Positions 1 through 5,872 of a stretch of DNA of 15,340 nucleotides are shown here, piece after piece. Each line of letters starts with the position of its first letter. The stretch's first letter is position 1. This DNA is from DASQHM01 sp035632095. GTDB taxonomy: Bacteria > Pseudomonadota > Alphaproteobacteria > Ferrovibrionales > Ferrovibrionaceae. Both the position numbers and the translations under genes were made by a program. The stretch lies in assembly GCA_035632095.1 (NCBI GenBank), contig DASQHM010000140.1, forward strand, positions 1 to 15,340, given 5' to 3'. Below the pieces are notes generated by a model. The model was not told the DNA's origin and ran no database searches. It worked only from the letters and a program-made list of their open reading frames with translations.

Positions 1-152
1 GCACATACGTCAAGGTGGCATTCAACTCAACAGATAAGACGTTAGCGTCGCATGATTTTGAGGACCTGCCTCAACCGGTGCGAGACAGGTTGCGAAATGC
101 GATTGGCGTCAGAATATTGGCTGCGGATGCGGCATCGGTGGCGCTTCGGTAG
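1..152 (+). CDS. C-terminal end of an unidentified protein (cut by window edge)
   Basis: An open frame runs from the window edge (first full codon at base 3) to TAG at 150-152, giving 49 residues. The segment has normal protein composition and a likely helical stretch around FEDLPQPVRDRLRNAIG, and ends ADAASVALR. I do not recognise the family. Codons such as ACA, TCA, TTA, GAT and TTT are more frequent than in the genes to the right, so base composition is visibly lower in GC. That could mean a recently acquired gene, or simply a less constrained one. The opposite-strand frame over the same bases has poor composition, so I prefer the plus strand. The start and most of the protein lie outside the window. 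Confidence 0.45.
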   Translation, partial: TYVKVAFNSTDKTLASHDFEDLPQPVRDRLRNAIGVRILAADAASVALR

Positions 153-253
153 ATTTGTTGTTCTATTCGGATCCAATTGGACAGTGCTTGGCTCATTCCG
201 GGCTCGTGAAATATAGTGATCGTTGTGGACGTCGGATGGGGCAGGGCTTCGCA

Positions 254-282
254 TTGCGCCACGGGTACCCGGTCGCTATAGT
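254..282 (+). promoter_or_regulatory. Probable sigma-70 promoter of tRNA-Pro
   Basis: TTGCGC at 254-259 and TATAGT at 277-282 are separated by 17 bases, the ideal spacing. Both hexamers resemble alphaproteobacterial housekeeping promoters, often seen ahead of stable RNA genes. Transcription would begin near 289-290, about 43 bases before the mature tRNA, leaving a short 5' leader for RNase P to remove. A second, weaker pair upstream (TTGGCT at 188-193, TATAGT at 212-217, 18-base spacer) may be an additional promoter. Confidence 0.5.
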
Positions 283-332
283 GCGCGCCGGCCTCGGGCG
301 TGCGCGTCGCGGGGCCGCAAAATCCACACGGT

Positions 333-409
333 CGGAGCGTAGCGCAGCCTGGTAGCGCATCAGTCTGGGGGACTGGGGGTCGTGGGTTCAAATCCCGCCG
401 CTCCGACCA
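333..409 (+). tRNA. tRNA-Pro (anticodon GGG)
   Basis: The 77-base gene folds into a full cloverleaf. The acceptor stem pairs CGGAGCG (333-339) with CGCTCCG (399-405), followed by discriminator A406 and an encoded CCA at 407-409. The anticodon loop CTGGGGG (365-371) places GGG at 367-369, which reads CCC and CCU proline codons. The T arm contains GGTTCAAATCC. The D arm carries AGCGCAGCCTGGTAGCGC, typical of bacterial tRNA-Pro. The encoded CCA means no post-transcriptional CCA addition is needed. No U-rich hairpin terminator is visible downstream; a minus-strand coding stretch ends 18 bases beyond. Confidence 0.97.
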
Positions 410-426
410 TTTTCCACCATATGAAA

Positions 427-660
427 TCATTGCTGCGGTGATTTCGGCCTGAAGCCGTTGCCGACGGTCATGAAGCTTCGCGGCAGGACGATGCCGTTCT
501 TCTTCAGGGTCGCGAGCATCGCGTGCTCGACCTCCAGACGCCGCGCATTGTGGTCCTTCGCGAGATTTTCGGCGTCGGCGACGCGCGCCAGCGCCAGGGT
601 TCGCTCGAACTCGGTCATTCCCAATGGCATCTCGTCGCCGCGCGGAATTCCGGTGAACAA
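427..660 (-). CDS. Small unidentified protein, or the 3' part of an amber-split gene
   Basis: The frame reads leftward from a TTG at 660 to TGA at 429-427 (77 residues). Codon use is strongly GC-rich at third positions and the protein looks real: a charged helical segment (residues about 16-55, TEFERTLALARVADAENLAK onward) ends in KKNGIVLPRSF. I do not recognise the family. The start is uncertain. TTG at 660 has only a weak AGG eight bases upstream. In-frame ATGs at 630 and 618 give 67- and 63-residue versions. The same frame continues upstream past a TAG at 672-670 into more coding-like sequence, so this may be the distal part of a broken gene. It points toward the convergent tRNA-Pro. Confidence 0.5.
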   Translation of the reverse strand: MFTGIPRGDEMPLGMTEFERTLALARVADAENLAKDHNARRLEVEHAMLATLKKNGIVLPRSFMTVGNGFRPKSPQQ

Positions 661-669
661 TTGATAGAC

Positions 670-772
670 CTATTCCGCAAGATCGCGGCGGCCGTCGTCG
701 ATCAAGACCTTCTGCGCGCTGTCCACGAGGAGCTGGATGTAGTCGCCCTGATCCCGGGCCGGCGCGGGCCAT
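670..772 (-). pseudogene. Coding-like upstream segment ending at an in-frame amber codon
   Basis: Reading leftward from about 753, the frame encodes DQGDYIQLLVDSAQKVLIDD followed by GRRDLAE and then TAG (672-670). Nearly every third codon base is G or C, as in real genes here. The segment is in the same frame as the following stretch at 660-427, separated only by TAG GTC TAT CAA. Upstream of 753 this frame loses protein character and has no nearby start codon. An ATG at 772-770 lies in the neighbouring frame, and removing one G from the GGG run at 754-756 would join it to this segment. I read it as the front of a decayed or sequencing-damaged gene. A short intact upstream cistron with an unseen start remains possible. 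Confidence 0.35.
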
Positions 773-958
773 GCGCGGGACTCATGCCTTCCGTCACCCG
801 CTGGACGAGGCGGGACGAACCCCTTATGACATGCGTATGTGACCGGACGCTTTTTCCGGCACGCTATCCAATTTGCGGCGGACCCACGCGGCGGCCGGGA
901 TCGAATCCGTCCCGAGAACGGCGGCGGTGCCTGCGTAAGGCTTGCGGAGATCGAGACC
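773..958. other. Intergenic stretch with no convincing gene
   Basis: These 186 bases lie between the amber-split minus-strand segment and the 72-residue plus-strand gene. Overlapping frames exist in several directions, but none has convincing protein composition or a supported start. A small hairpin can form from CCGGA (843-847) and TCCGG (855-859). I find no strong promoter for the gene at 959; a weak -10-like CTATCC at 864-869 has no good -35 partner. Confidence 0.4.
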
Positions 959-1177
959 ATGAAAGCCAACCGAGGCCTTGAAATCGGGCAGCGCTACCGC
1001 ACCGTCAGTTCGGCCGGTGTCGCCTCCGGGCCCGTTTGGGTGGTGACGAAAGTCTTCCGCCCGTGGCACGGCGGCTTTGAGCACGTCTGCCTCGAGAGTG
1101 AAGAAAGCCAAACCCGATCAATGACCTTCGCGGCGACGGTCATCGCCGACAAGCGGCGCTTCGTGCGGGAGGAGTGA
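959..1177 (+). CDS. Small unidentified protein (72 aa)
   Basis: ATG at 959-961 follows GGAG at 946-949 with a 9-base gap, a good ribosome binding site; the frame ends at TGA 1175-1177. The frame is open further upstream, but that part looks unlike protein. The product has no signal peptide or membrane segment. It alternates hydrophobic and polar residues in several short probable beta-strands (GQRYRTV, GPVWVVTKVF, FEHVCLES, SMTFAATVI) and ends KRRFVREE. This pattern suggests a small beta-barrel fold, which is inference only. I recognise no family motif. The next gene starts 80 bases downstream with its own ribosome binding site, so no operon link is evident. Confidence 0.6.
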   Translation: MKANRGLEIGQRYRTVSSAGVASGPVWVVTKVFRPWHGGFEHVCLESEESQTRSMTFAATVIADKRRFVREE

Positions 1178-1257
1178 CGCGCCCGACCGCCATTCCGGAC
1201 ACTCGTTCCAATTCTGACATAGTCGCGTTCTGAAATCGCCAATCGGAGGCCCTCGCA

Positions 1258-2307
1258 ATGCAAAGCTATCGCGTCATCAAATTCGGACAGCCGCTGGAAG
1301 CCGTTCAAGAACCGGCGCCGGCGCCCAAGGGCAGCGAGGTCGTCTTGAAGGTGACCGGCTGCGGTGTCTGTCACAGCGACGTGCATTTGTGGGACGGATA
1401 CTTCGACCTCGGCGGCGGCAAGAAAATGCCGTTCGGCGGCGAGGGCACGCTGCCGCTGACCCTCGGCCATGAGGTGGCGGGCGAGGTGACGGCGCTCGGC
1501 CCGGAGGCGAGCGGCGTGAAGATCGGCGACCGGCGCGTGATCTTTCCCTGGATCGGCTGCGGCGCCTGCAGCTATTGCAAGAGCGGCAACGAGCATCTCT
1601 GCGGCAAGCCGCGCGCGCTCGGCGTGCAGAGGCACGGCGGCTACGCCGACACCATCGTTGTGCCCCATGCGCGCTATCTGCTCGACTACGGCAACATTTC
1701 GACGGAGCTTGCCTGCACCTTCGCCTGCTCGGGCTTGACGGCGTACAGCGCGCTGAAGAAATGCGGCCAGCTCAGCGCCGGCGATCCGTTGCTCATCATC
1801 GGCGCGGGCGGCGTCGGCATGGCGGGCATTCGACTCGCCAAGGCCGTCACCGGCGCGGCGCCCATCGTCGCAGATATCGACGACCGGAAGTTGGAGGCGG
1901 CGAAGCAGGCCGGCGCGGCGGAGACCATCAACTCCTCGGCGGCGGACGCAGGCAAGCGGCTGTTCGCCATGACTGGCGGCGGCGTCGCGGCCGCGATCGA
2001 TTTCGTCGGCGCGGAAGCCTCCACCAACTTCGGCAACGGCGCGCTGCGCAAGGGCGGCAAGCTGGTGATCGTCGGATTGTTCGGCGGCGCGTTCAGCATG
2101 CCGATCCCCATGTTCCCGTTCCGCGCCATCACCATCCAAGGCTCCTATGTCGGCAGCCTGGCGGAAATGCACGAGCTGCTCGCCTTGGCGAAGGCCGGCG
2201 CGGTGCAGCCGATCCCGCTGGCGACGCGGCCCTTGTCGCAAGCCGGCGCGACGCTCGCCGACCTCAAGGCCGGCCGCATCGTCGGCCGCGTCGTGCTGAA
2301 GCCGTAA
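1258..2307 (+). CDS. Zinc-dependent alcohol dehydrogenase (MDR superfamily)
   Basis: This 349-residue cytosolic enzyme should interconvert an alcohol and an aldehyde or ketone using NAD(H). Catalytic zinc ligands fit C38 (GCGVCHSD), H71-E72 (GHE) and C157 (FACSGLTAYSAL). The structural zinc site has all four cysteines, C101, C104, C107 and C115. The Rossmann domain has GAGGVG at 182-187, and D206 at the end of the second strand favours NAD over NADP. An insertion rich in Gly and Lys (residues about 50-62) precedes the GHE motif. ATG follows CGGAGG (1244-1249) with an 8-base gap. The heme A synthase gene begins 18 bases after the stop, so cotranscription is likely. The physiological substrate cannot be read from the sequence. 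Confidence 0.9.
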   Translation: MQSYRVIKFGQPLEAVQEPAPAPKGSEVVLKVTGCGVCHSDVHLWDGYFDLGGGKKMPFGGEGTLPLTLGHEVAGEVTALGPEASGVKIGDRRVIFPWIGCGACSYCKSGNEHLCGKPRALGVQRHGGYADTIVVPHARYLLDYGNISTELACTFACSGLTAYSALKKCGQLSAGDPLLIIGAGGVGMAGIRLAKAVTGAAPIVADIDDRKLEAAKQAGAAETINSSAADAGKRLFAMTGGGVAAAIDFVGAEASTNFGNGALRKGGKLVIVGLFGGAFSMPIPMFPFRAITIQGSYVGSLAEMHELLALAKAGAVQPIPLATRPLSQAGATLADLKAGRIVGRVVLKP

Positions 2308-2325
2308 AGCGGGGCGGTCCGCGTC

Positions 2326-3375
2326 ATGACCGTCGCGGTCCTGGGTCACGCGGGTTCAAGCGGCCGCGCCGTCGGCATCTGGCTGGTCGCCGTCGCCGCT
2401 CTGGTGTTCGCCATGGTGCTGCTTGGCGGCACCACGCGGCTGACCCATTCGGGATTGTCCATCGTCGAATGGAAGCCCGTGACGGGCGTGCTGCCGCCGC
2501 TGGACGAACCGGCCTGGCAGGCCGAATTCGACCGGTACCGCGAATTCCCCGAATACAAGCAGCTCAACCTCGGCATGACGTTGCCCGAGTTCAAGGCGAT
2601 CTATTGGGTCGAGTACGCGCACCGGCTGCTCGGCCGCGTCATCGGCCTGGCCTTTGCGTTGCCGTTCGCCTGGTTTCTCGCGACGCGGCGCATCACGCGC
2701 CGGCTGGCGGTGCGTCTCGGCGCGATCCTGGCGCTCGGCGGTGCGCAAGGCGCCCTCGGCTGGTTCATGGTCGAAAGCGGCCTGGTCGACGATCCGGCCG
2801 TGAGCCACTATCGGCTGACGGCGCATTTGGGCCTCGCTGTCGCGCTCTACGGCGCCATCCTGTGGACCGCGTTCGACGAGCTGGCGGAACCTGCGGCGGC
2901 GCGCGGGCGGGGCTTGCGGCTTCTGGCTTACGGCATTGCCGCGCTGATCTTCGTCCAAATCCTGCTCGGCGGCCTCGTCGCCGGACTGCATGCGGGCCTG
3001 ATCTACAACACCTGGCCGCTGATGGATGGATCGTTAGCGCCGCTGAACCTGTTCGCGACGGCGCCGTGGTGGCGCGGGCCGCTCGAAAACATCGCCATGG
3101 TGCAATTCGATCACCGCATGGTTGCCTACGCGATCGCGGCGTTGGCGGCATTCGCGGCCTGGCGCGTCCGGCGGGCGCCGCAAGCGTCCGAGCGGCAACG
3201 GGCCGCGGCGTTGTTGCTTCTGGCCGTCGTATTCACGCAAATTCTCCTTGGCATCGCCACGCTGCTGGCCGTGGTGCCGGTGTCCTTGGCGGTCGCCCAT
3301 CAAGGCGGTGCACTGGCCGCGTTCTCCGCCGCGCTGTGGCTCTGCCACACGCTCACGCCAAGAGACCGCGCATGA
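2326..3375 (+). CDS. ctaA: Heme A synthase, COX15/CtaA family
   Basis: This 349-residue inner-membrane protein should oxidise the C8 methyl of heme O to the formyl of heme A, the cofactor of aa3-type cytochrome oxidase. It has about eight hydrophobic segments. The four heme-ligand histidines of the family are visible at H99 (EYAHRLLGR), H167 (LTAHLGLA), H263 (FDHRMVAY) and H325 (VAHQGGAL), arranged as two pairs in the duplicated four-helix halves. The signature RLTHSGLSIVEWKPVTGVLP (39-58) is the alphaproteobacterial/mitochondrial type-2 form. Length matches the family. The ribosome binding site is weak (a GGGG near 2311). The stop overlaps the cutA start (ATGA, 3372-3375). No other oxidase-assembly gene is in the window. 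Confidence 0.93.
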   Translation: MTVAVLGHAGSSGRAVGIWLVAVAALVFAMVLLGGTTRLTHSGLSIVEWKPVTGVLPPLDEPAWQAEFDRYREFPEYKQLNLGMTLPEFKAIYWVEYAHRLLGRVIGLAFALPFAWFLATRRITRRLAVRLGAILALGGAQGALGWFMVESGLVDDPAVSHYRLTAHLGLAVALYGAILWTAFDELAEPAAARGRGLRLLAYGIAALIFVQILLGGLVAGLHAGLIYNTWPLMDGSLAPLNLFATAPWWRGPLENIAMVQFDHRMVAYAIAALAAFAAWRVRRAPQASERQRAAALLLLAVVFTQILLGIATLLAVVPVSLAVAHQGGALAAFSAALWLCHTLTPRDRA

Positions 3376-3698
3376 TGACCGGCGTTAGCCTGGTGTATGT
3401 GACTGCCGAATCGCCGGAGCAGGCGCAGGCCATCGGCCACGCGCTGGTCGAGGAACACATCGCGGCTTGCGCCAACATCATTCCCGGCATGCGTTCGATC
3501 TATTGGTGGCAGGGCAAACTCGAAGAGGCGGACGAGACCGTGCTGATCGTGAAGACGCGCAGCGAAAACGTCGGCGCCGTGATCCGGCGGGTGAAGGAAT
3601 TGCACAGCTACTCGGTGCCTTGCGTGCTGGCGTGGCCCATCGACGCCGGCAATTCCGACTACGTCAATTGGCTCCTCGGCGAAGCGAGAACCTCATGA
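3372..3698 (+). CDS. cutA: Divalent-cation tolerance protein CutA
   Basis: This 108-residue protein is a typical CutA: a small trimeric, ferredoxin-like-fold cytosolic protein linked to copper and other divalent-cation tolerance, with an incompletely defined mechanism. Family marks are ACANIIPGMRSIYWWQGKLE (residues 32-51, conserved C33), VLIVKTRSE, the H78-x-Y80 motif in ELHSYSVP, and the terminal DYVNWLLGE. The ATG at 3372 overlaps the ctaA stop, so translation is probably coupled; a second ATG directly follows at 3375 and would give 107 residues. The VOC gene start overlaps this stop in the same way. Sitting next to heme A synthase suggests a metal or respiratory context, though that is inference. 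Confidence 0.92.
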   Translation: MMTGVSLVYVTAESPEQAQAIGHALVEEHIAACANIIPGMRSIYWWQGKLEEADETVLIVKTRSENVGAVIRRVKELHSYSVPCVLAWPIDAGNSDYVNWLLGEARTS

Positions 3699-4075
3699 TC
3701 CAAAGCATCGACCATACCGTGCTCACAATTCGCGACGTGGCAGCGACGGTGAAGTTCTATACGGCGCTCGGCATGAAGTTCCGCGAACAGCCGGGCGTCC
3801 GCCGCGCGCTGCATTTCGGCCGGCAGAAAATCAACCTGCATGTGGCCGGGAGCGAGTTCGAGCCCAAGGCGTCCCTCGCCATGCCCGGCACCGGCGATCT
3901 CTGCTTCCTGATCGACCGGCCGGTGGAAGAGGCGGCCAAGCGCCTCGCCGAAATGGGCGTGCCGGTCATCGTCGGCCCGGTGAAGCGCGAGGGCGCGGAG
4001 GGCATGATGTGGTCGATCTACTGCCGCGATCCGGACGGCAACCTGGTCGAGCTTTCCCGGCCGATTGCGAAGTAG
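3695..4075 (+). CDS. VOC superfamily (glyoxalase-fold) protein
   Basis: This 126-residue protein has the vicinal-oxygen-chelate fold: two beta-alpha-beta-beta-beta modules that usually bind a divalent metal. It begins IDHTVLTIRDVAATVKFYTA (residues 5-24), and its second half ends DPDGNLVELS (112-121). Metal-ligand candidates are H7, H49 (KINLHV) and E119. Family members include glyoxalases, extradiol dioxygenases, fosfomycin-type resistance enzymes and epimerases. Nothing here fixes the substrate, and the single-domain length fits many of them. The ATG lies in an ATGA overlap with the cutA stop. Its TAG is only 11 bases from the convergent metY stop, with no terminator hairpin between. Confidence 0.85.
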   Translation: MIQSIDHTVLTIRDVAATVKFYTALGMKFREQPGVRRALHFGRQKINLHVAGSEFEPKASLAMPGTGDLCFLIDRPVEEAAKRLAEMGVPVIVGPVKREGAEGMMWSIYCRDPDGNLVELSRPIAK

Positions 4076-4086
4076 CGCGCGACCTC

Positions 4087-5385
4087 TTACGTCAGCTTCA
4101 GCGCCTGGTCCAGGTCGCGGATGATGTCGTCGACGCTCTCGATGCCGACCGAGAGACGCACCACGTCGGGGCCGGCGCCGGCGGCGGTGAGCTGTTCCGG
4201 CGTGAGCTGACGATGGGTGGTGGAGGCGGGGTGGATGATGAGGCTCCGCGTATCGCCGATATTGGCGAGGTGCGAGAAGATCTCCACGTTCTCGACAATC
4301 TTGACGCCGGCGTCATAGCCGCCCTTGACGCCGAAGGTGAACACGGCGCCCGCGCCCTTCGGCAGGTATTTCTTGGCGAGCTTGTGATACTTGTCCTTCG
4401 GCAATCCGGGATAGGAGACCCACGACACCTTCTTGTGGCTGGAGAGAAACTTCGCCACCTCCAACGCATTCGCGCAATGGCGCTCCATGCGCAGCGGCAA
4501 GGTCTCGATGCCGGTCAGGATCAGGAACGCGTTCATCGGCGAAAGCGCGGGGCCCAGATCGCGCAAGCTGACGGCGCGCGCGGCGACCGCGAATCCCATG
4601 TTGCCGAACGTCTCGTAGAAGCGGAGCCCGTGATAGGACGCGGTCGGCTCGGTCATGGTCGGATATTTCTTCGGCGTCTTGTTCCAGTCGAACCGGCCGC
4701 CTTCGACGATGATGCCGCCGATGGAATTGCCGTGGCCGCCGAGAAACTTGGTCATCGAATGGATGACGATATCGGCGCCCCATTCGAACGGCCGGCAGAG
4801 ATAGGGCGAGGCCAGCGTGTTGTCGACGATAAGCGGGACGCCGGCGCCGTGCGCGATATCGGCGATGGCCTCGATGTCGCAGACCACGCCACCCGGATTG
4901 GCCAGGCTCTCGATGAAGATCGCCTTGGTCTTGGGCGTCAGCGCCTTCTTGAAGTTCTTCGGATCGTCCGGATCGACGAAGGTCGAGTTCCAGCCGAACT
5001 TCTTGAAGCTGTGGGTGATCTGCGTGATCGAGCCGCCGTAGAGCTTGCGCGACGCGACGATGTGATCGCCCGCCTCCATCAGCACGTGAAAGGCGAGGAG
5101 CTGGGCGCCGTGGCCGGACGCGCCGGCGAGCGCCGCCGTGCCGCCTTCGAGCGCGGCGACGCGCTCCTCCAGAACCGAGGTGGTCGGATTGGTCAGGCGC
5201 GTGTAGATATTGCCGAAGGTCTGCAGGTTGAACAGGGATGCCGCATGGTCGACGTCGTCGAACACATAAGACGTGGTTTGAAAGATCGGCGTCGTGCGCG
5301 CGCCGGTGGTCGGGTCGGGGGAGGCGCCGGCGTGGATGGCCAGCGTCTCGAAGCCGTAGCGCACCGGCGGACGTTGCTCGTTCAT
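4087..5385 (-). CDS. metY: O-acetylhomoserine aminocarboxypropyltransferase (sulfhydrylase)
   Basis: This 432-residue PLP enzyme of the Cys/Met metabolism family should make homocysteine (or methionine) from O-acetylhomoserine and sulfide (or methanethiol) in the cytosol. It starts with FETLAIHAG (12-20), then TTPIFQTTSYVF (31-42) and the YTRLTNPTTSVLEERVAALE motif (61-80). The PLP pocket has D188 in VDNTLASPYLC and the Schiff-base lysine K213 in IHSMTKFLGGHG. The insertion around HSFKKFGWNSTFVDPDD and the full length favour MetY over MetB, MetC or MetZ. AGAAGG lies 9 bases before the ATG, inside the end of the upstream CoA-binding gene, whose stop is only 4 bases from this start; the two are almost certainly cotranscribed. 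Confidence 0.93.
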   Translation of the reverse strand: MNEQRPPVRYGFETLAIHAGASPDPTTGARTTPIFQTTSYVFDDVDHAASLFNLQTFGNIYTRLTNPTTSVLEERVAALEGGTAALAGASGHGAQLLAFHVLMEAGDHIVASRKLYGGSITQITHSFKKFGWNSTFVDPDDPKNFKKALTPKTKAIFIESLANPGGVVCDIEAIADIAHGAGVPLIVDNTLASPYLCRPFEWGADIVIHSMTKFLGGHGNSIGGIIVEGGRFDWNKTPKKYPTMTEPTASYHGLRFYETFGNMGFAVAARAVSLRDLGPALSPMNAFLILTGIETLPLRMERHCANALEVAKFLSSHKKVSWVSYPGLPKDKYHKLAKKYLPKGAGAVFTFGVKGGYDAGVKIVENVEIFSHLANIGDTRSLIIHPASTTHRQLTPEQLTAAGAGPDVVRLSVGIESVDDIIRDLDQALKLT

Positions 5386-5389
5386 CGGG

Positions 5390-5872
5390 TCAGACCTTCT
5401 TCTGTCGTTTGCTGCTGATCACGCGCGTGTTCACGCCCATCCAGCTGATCTCGCCGGAGAGGCGTCCGTATTCGATCTTCGGGCAGCGGTTCATCACCAC
5501 TTTGAGCCCGGCTTTCTCGGCCTTCTTGGCCGCCGCGTCGTTGCGGACGCCGAGTTGCATCCACAGCACCTTGGCGCCGATGGCGATGGCGTCATCGGCG
5601 ATGGGCGGGATCGCTTCGGAGTTGCGGAAGCAATCGACCATGTCGACCTTGTCCGGAATGTCGCGAAGCGAGGCATAGACTTTCTCGCCGAGGATCGTCT
5701 CGCCGGCGGCGGTCGGGTTCACCGGAATGATGCGGAATCCCTTGTCCTGCAGATATTTCATGGCGAAGTAGCTTGGCCGATTCCAGTGGGTGCTGGACCC
5801 GACCATGGCGATGGTCTTGCAGGACCGCAAAATGCCGAGGATGTAGTCGTTGCTGTAGTTGTCGTGGTTCAT
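5390..5872 (-). CDS. CoA-binding domain protein (YccU-like)
   Basis: This 160-residue protein consists of one Rossmann-type CoA-binding domain, like the small YccU group and the N-terminal domain of succinyl-CoA synthetase alpha. Visible marks are KTIAMVGSSTHWNRPSYFAM (residues 19-38), GFRIIPVNP (45-53), the GE..Y.SL-DIP loop (62-73), VDMVDCFRNSE (76-86), and KVLWMQLGVRND (101-112) followed by VVMNRCPKIEY (125-135). No catalytic domain is attached, so its role (CoA carrier, regulator or redox sensor) is unknown. Its ATG shares one base with the preceding hydratase stop (TGATG at 5874-5870), and metY follows after 4 bases. This places it between an acyl-CoA protein and a sulfur-assimilation enzyme in one transcript. 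Confidence 0.85.
   Translation of the reverse strand: MNHDNYSNDYILGILRSCKTIAMVGSSTHWNRPSYFAMKYLQDKGFRIIPVNPTAAGETILGEKVYASLRDIPDKVDMVDCFRNSEAIPPIADDAIAIGAKVLWMQLGVRNDAAAKKAEKAGLKVVMNRCPKIEYGRLSGEISWMGVNTRVISSKRQKKV

Noticed and set aside
42..254. 70-codon minus-strand frame near the left edge
   Set aside because: Low-complexity polar and basic composition; the plus-strand frame ending at 152 is more protein-like.
410..426. Intrinsic terminator after tRNA-Pro
   Set aside because: There is a short T run but no hairpin before it.
670..672. Amber codon read as pyrrolysine
   Set aside because: There is no pyrrolysine machinery in the window, the organism type makes it unlikely, and the surrounding protein is not a methyltransferase. 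Gene decay or two cistrons is simpler.
1178..1257. Promoter for the alcohol dehydrogenase
   Set aside because: I compared several possible hexamer pairs, and none combined a reasonable -35 and -10 with 16-18 base spacing, so no promoter is listed.
994..2349. 451-codon minus-strand open frame opposite the alcohol dehydrogenase
   Set aside because: Composition is dominated by Arg, Ala and His without motifs; the plus-strand dehydrogenase has complete zinc and NAD motifs.
1575..3371. Long plus-strand open frame leading into cutA
   Set aside because: Only the last 108 codons match a known family (CutA). The upstream part is out-of-frame reading of the dehydrogenase and heme A synthase genes.
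4009..5418. 469-codon plus-strand open frame opposite metY
   Set aside because: It is an antisense shadow; metY has full catalytic motifs on the minus strand.
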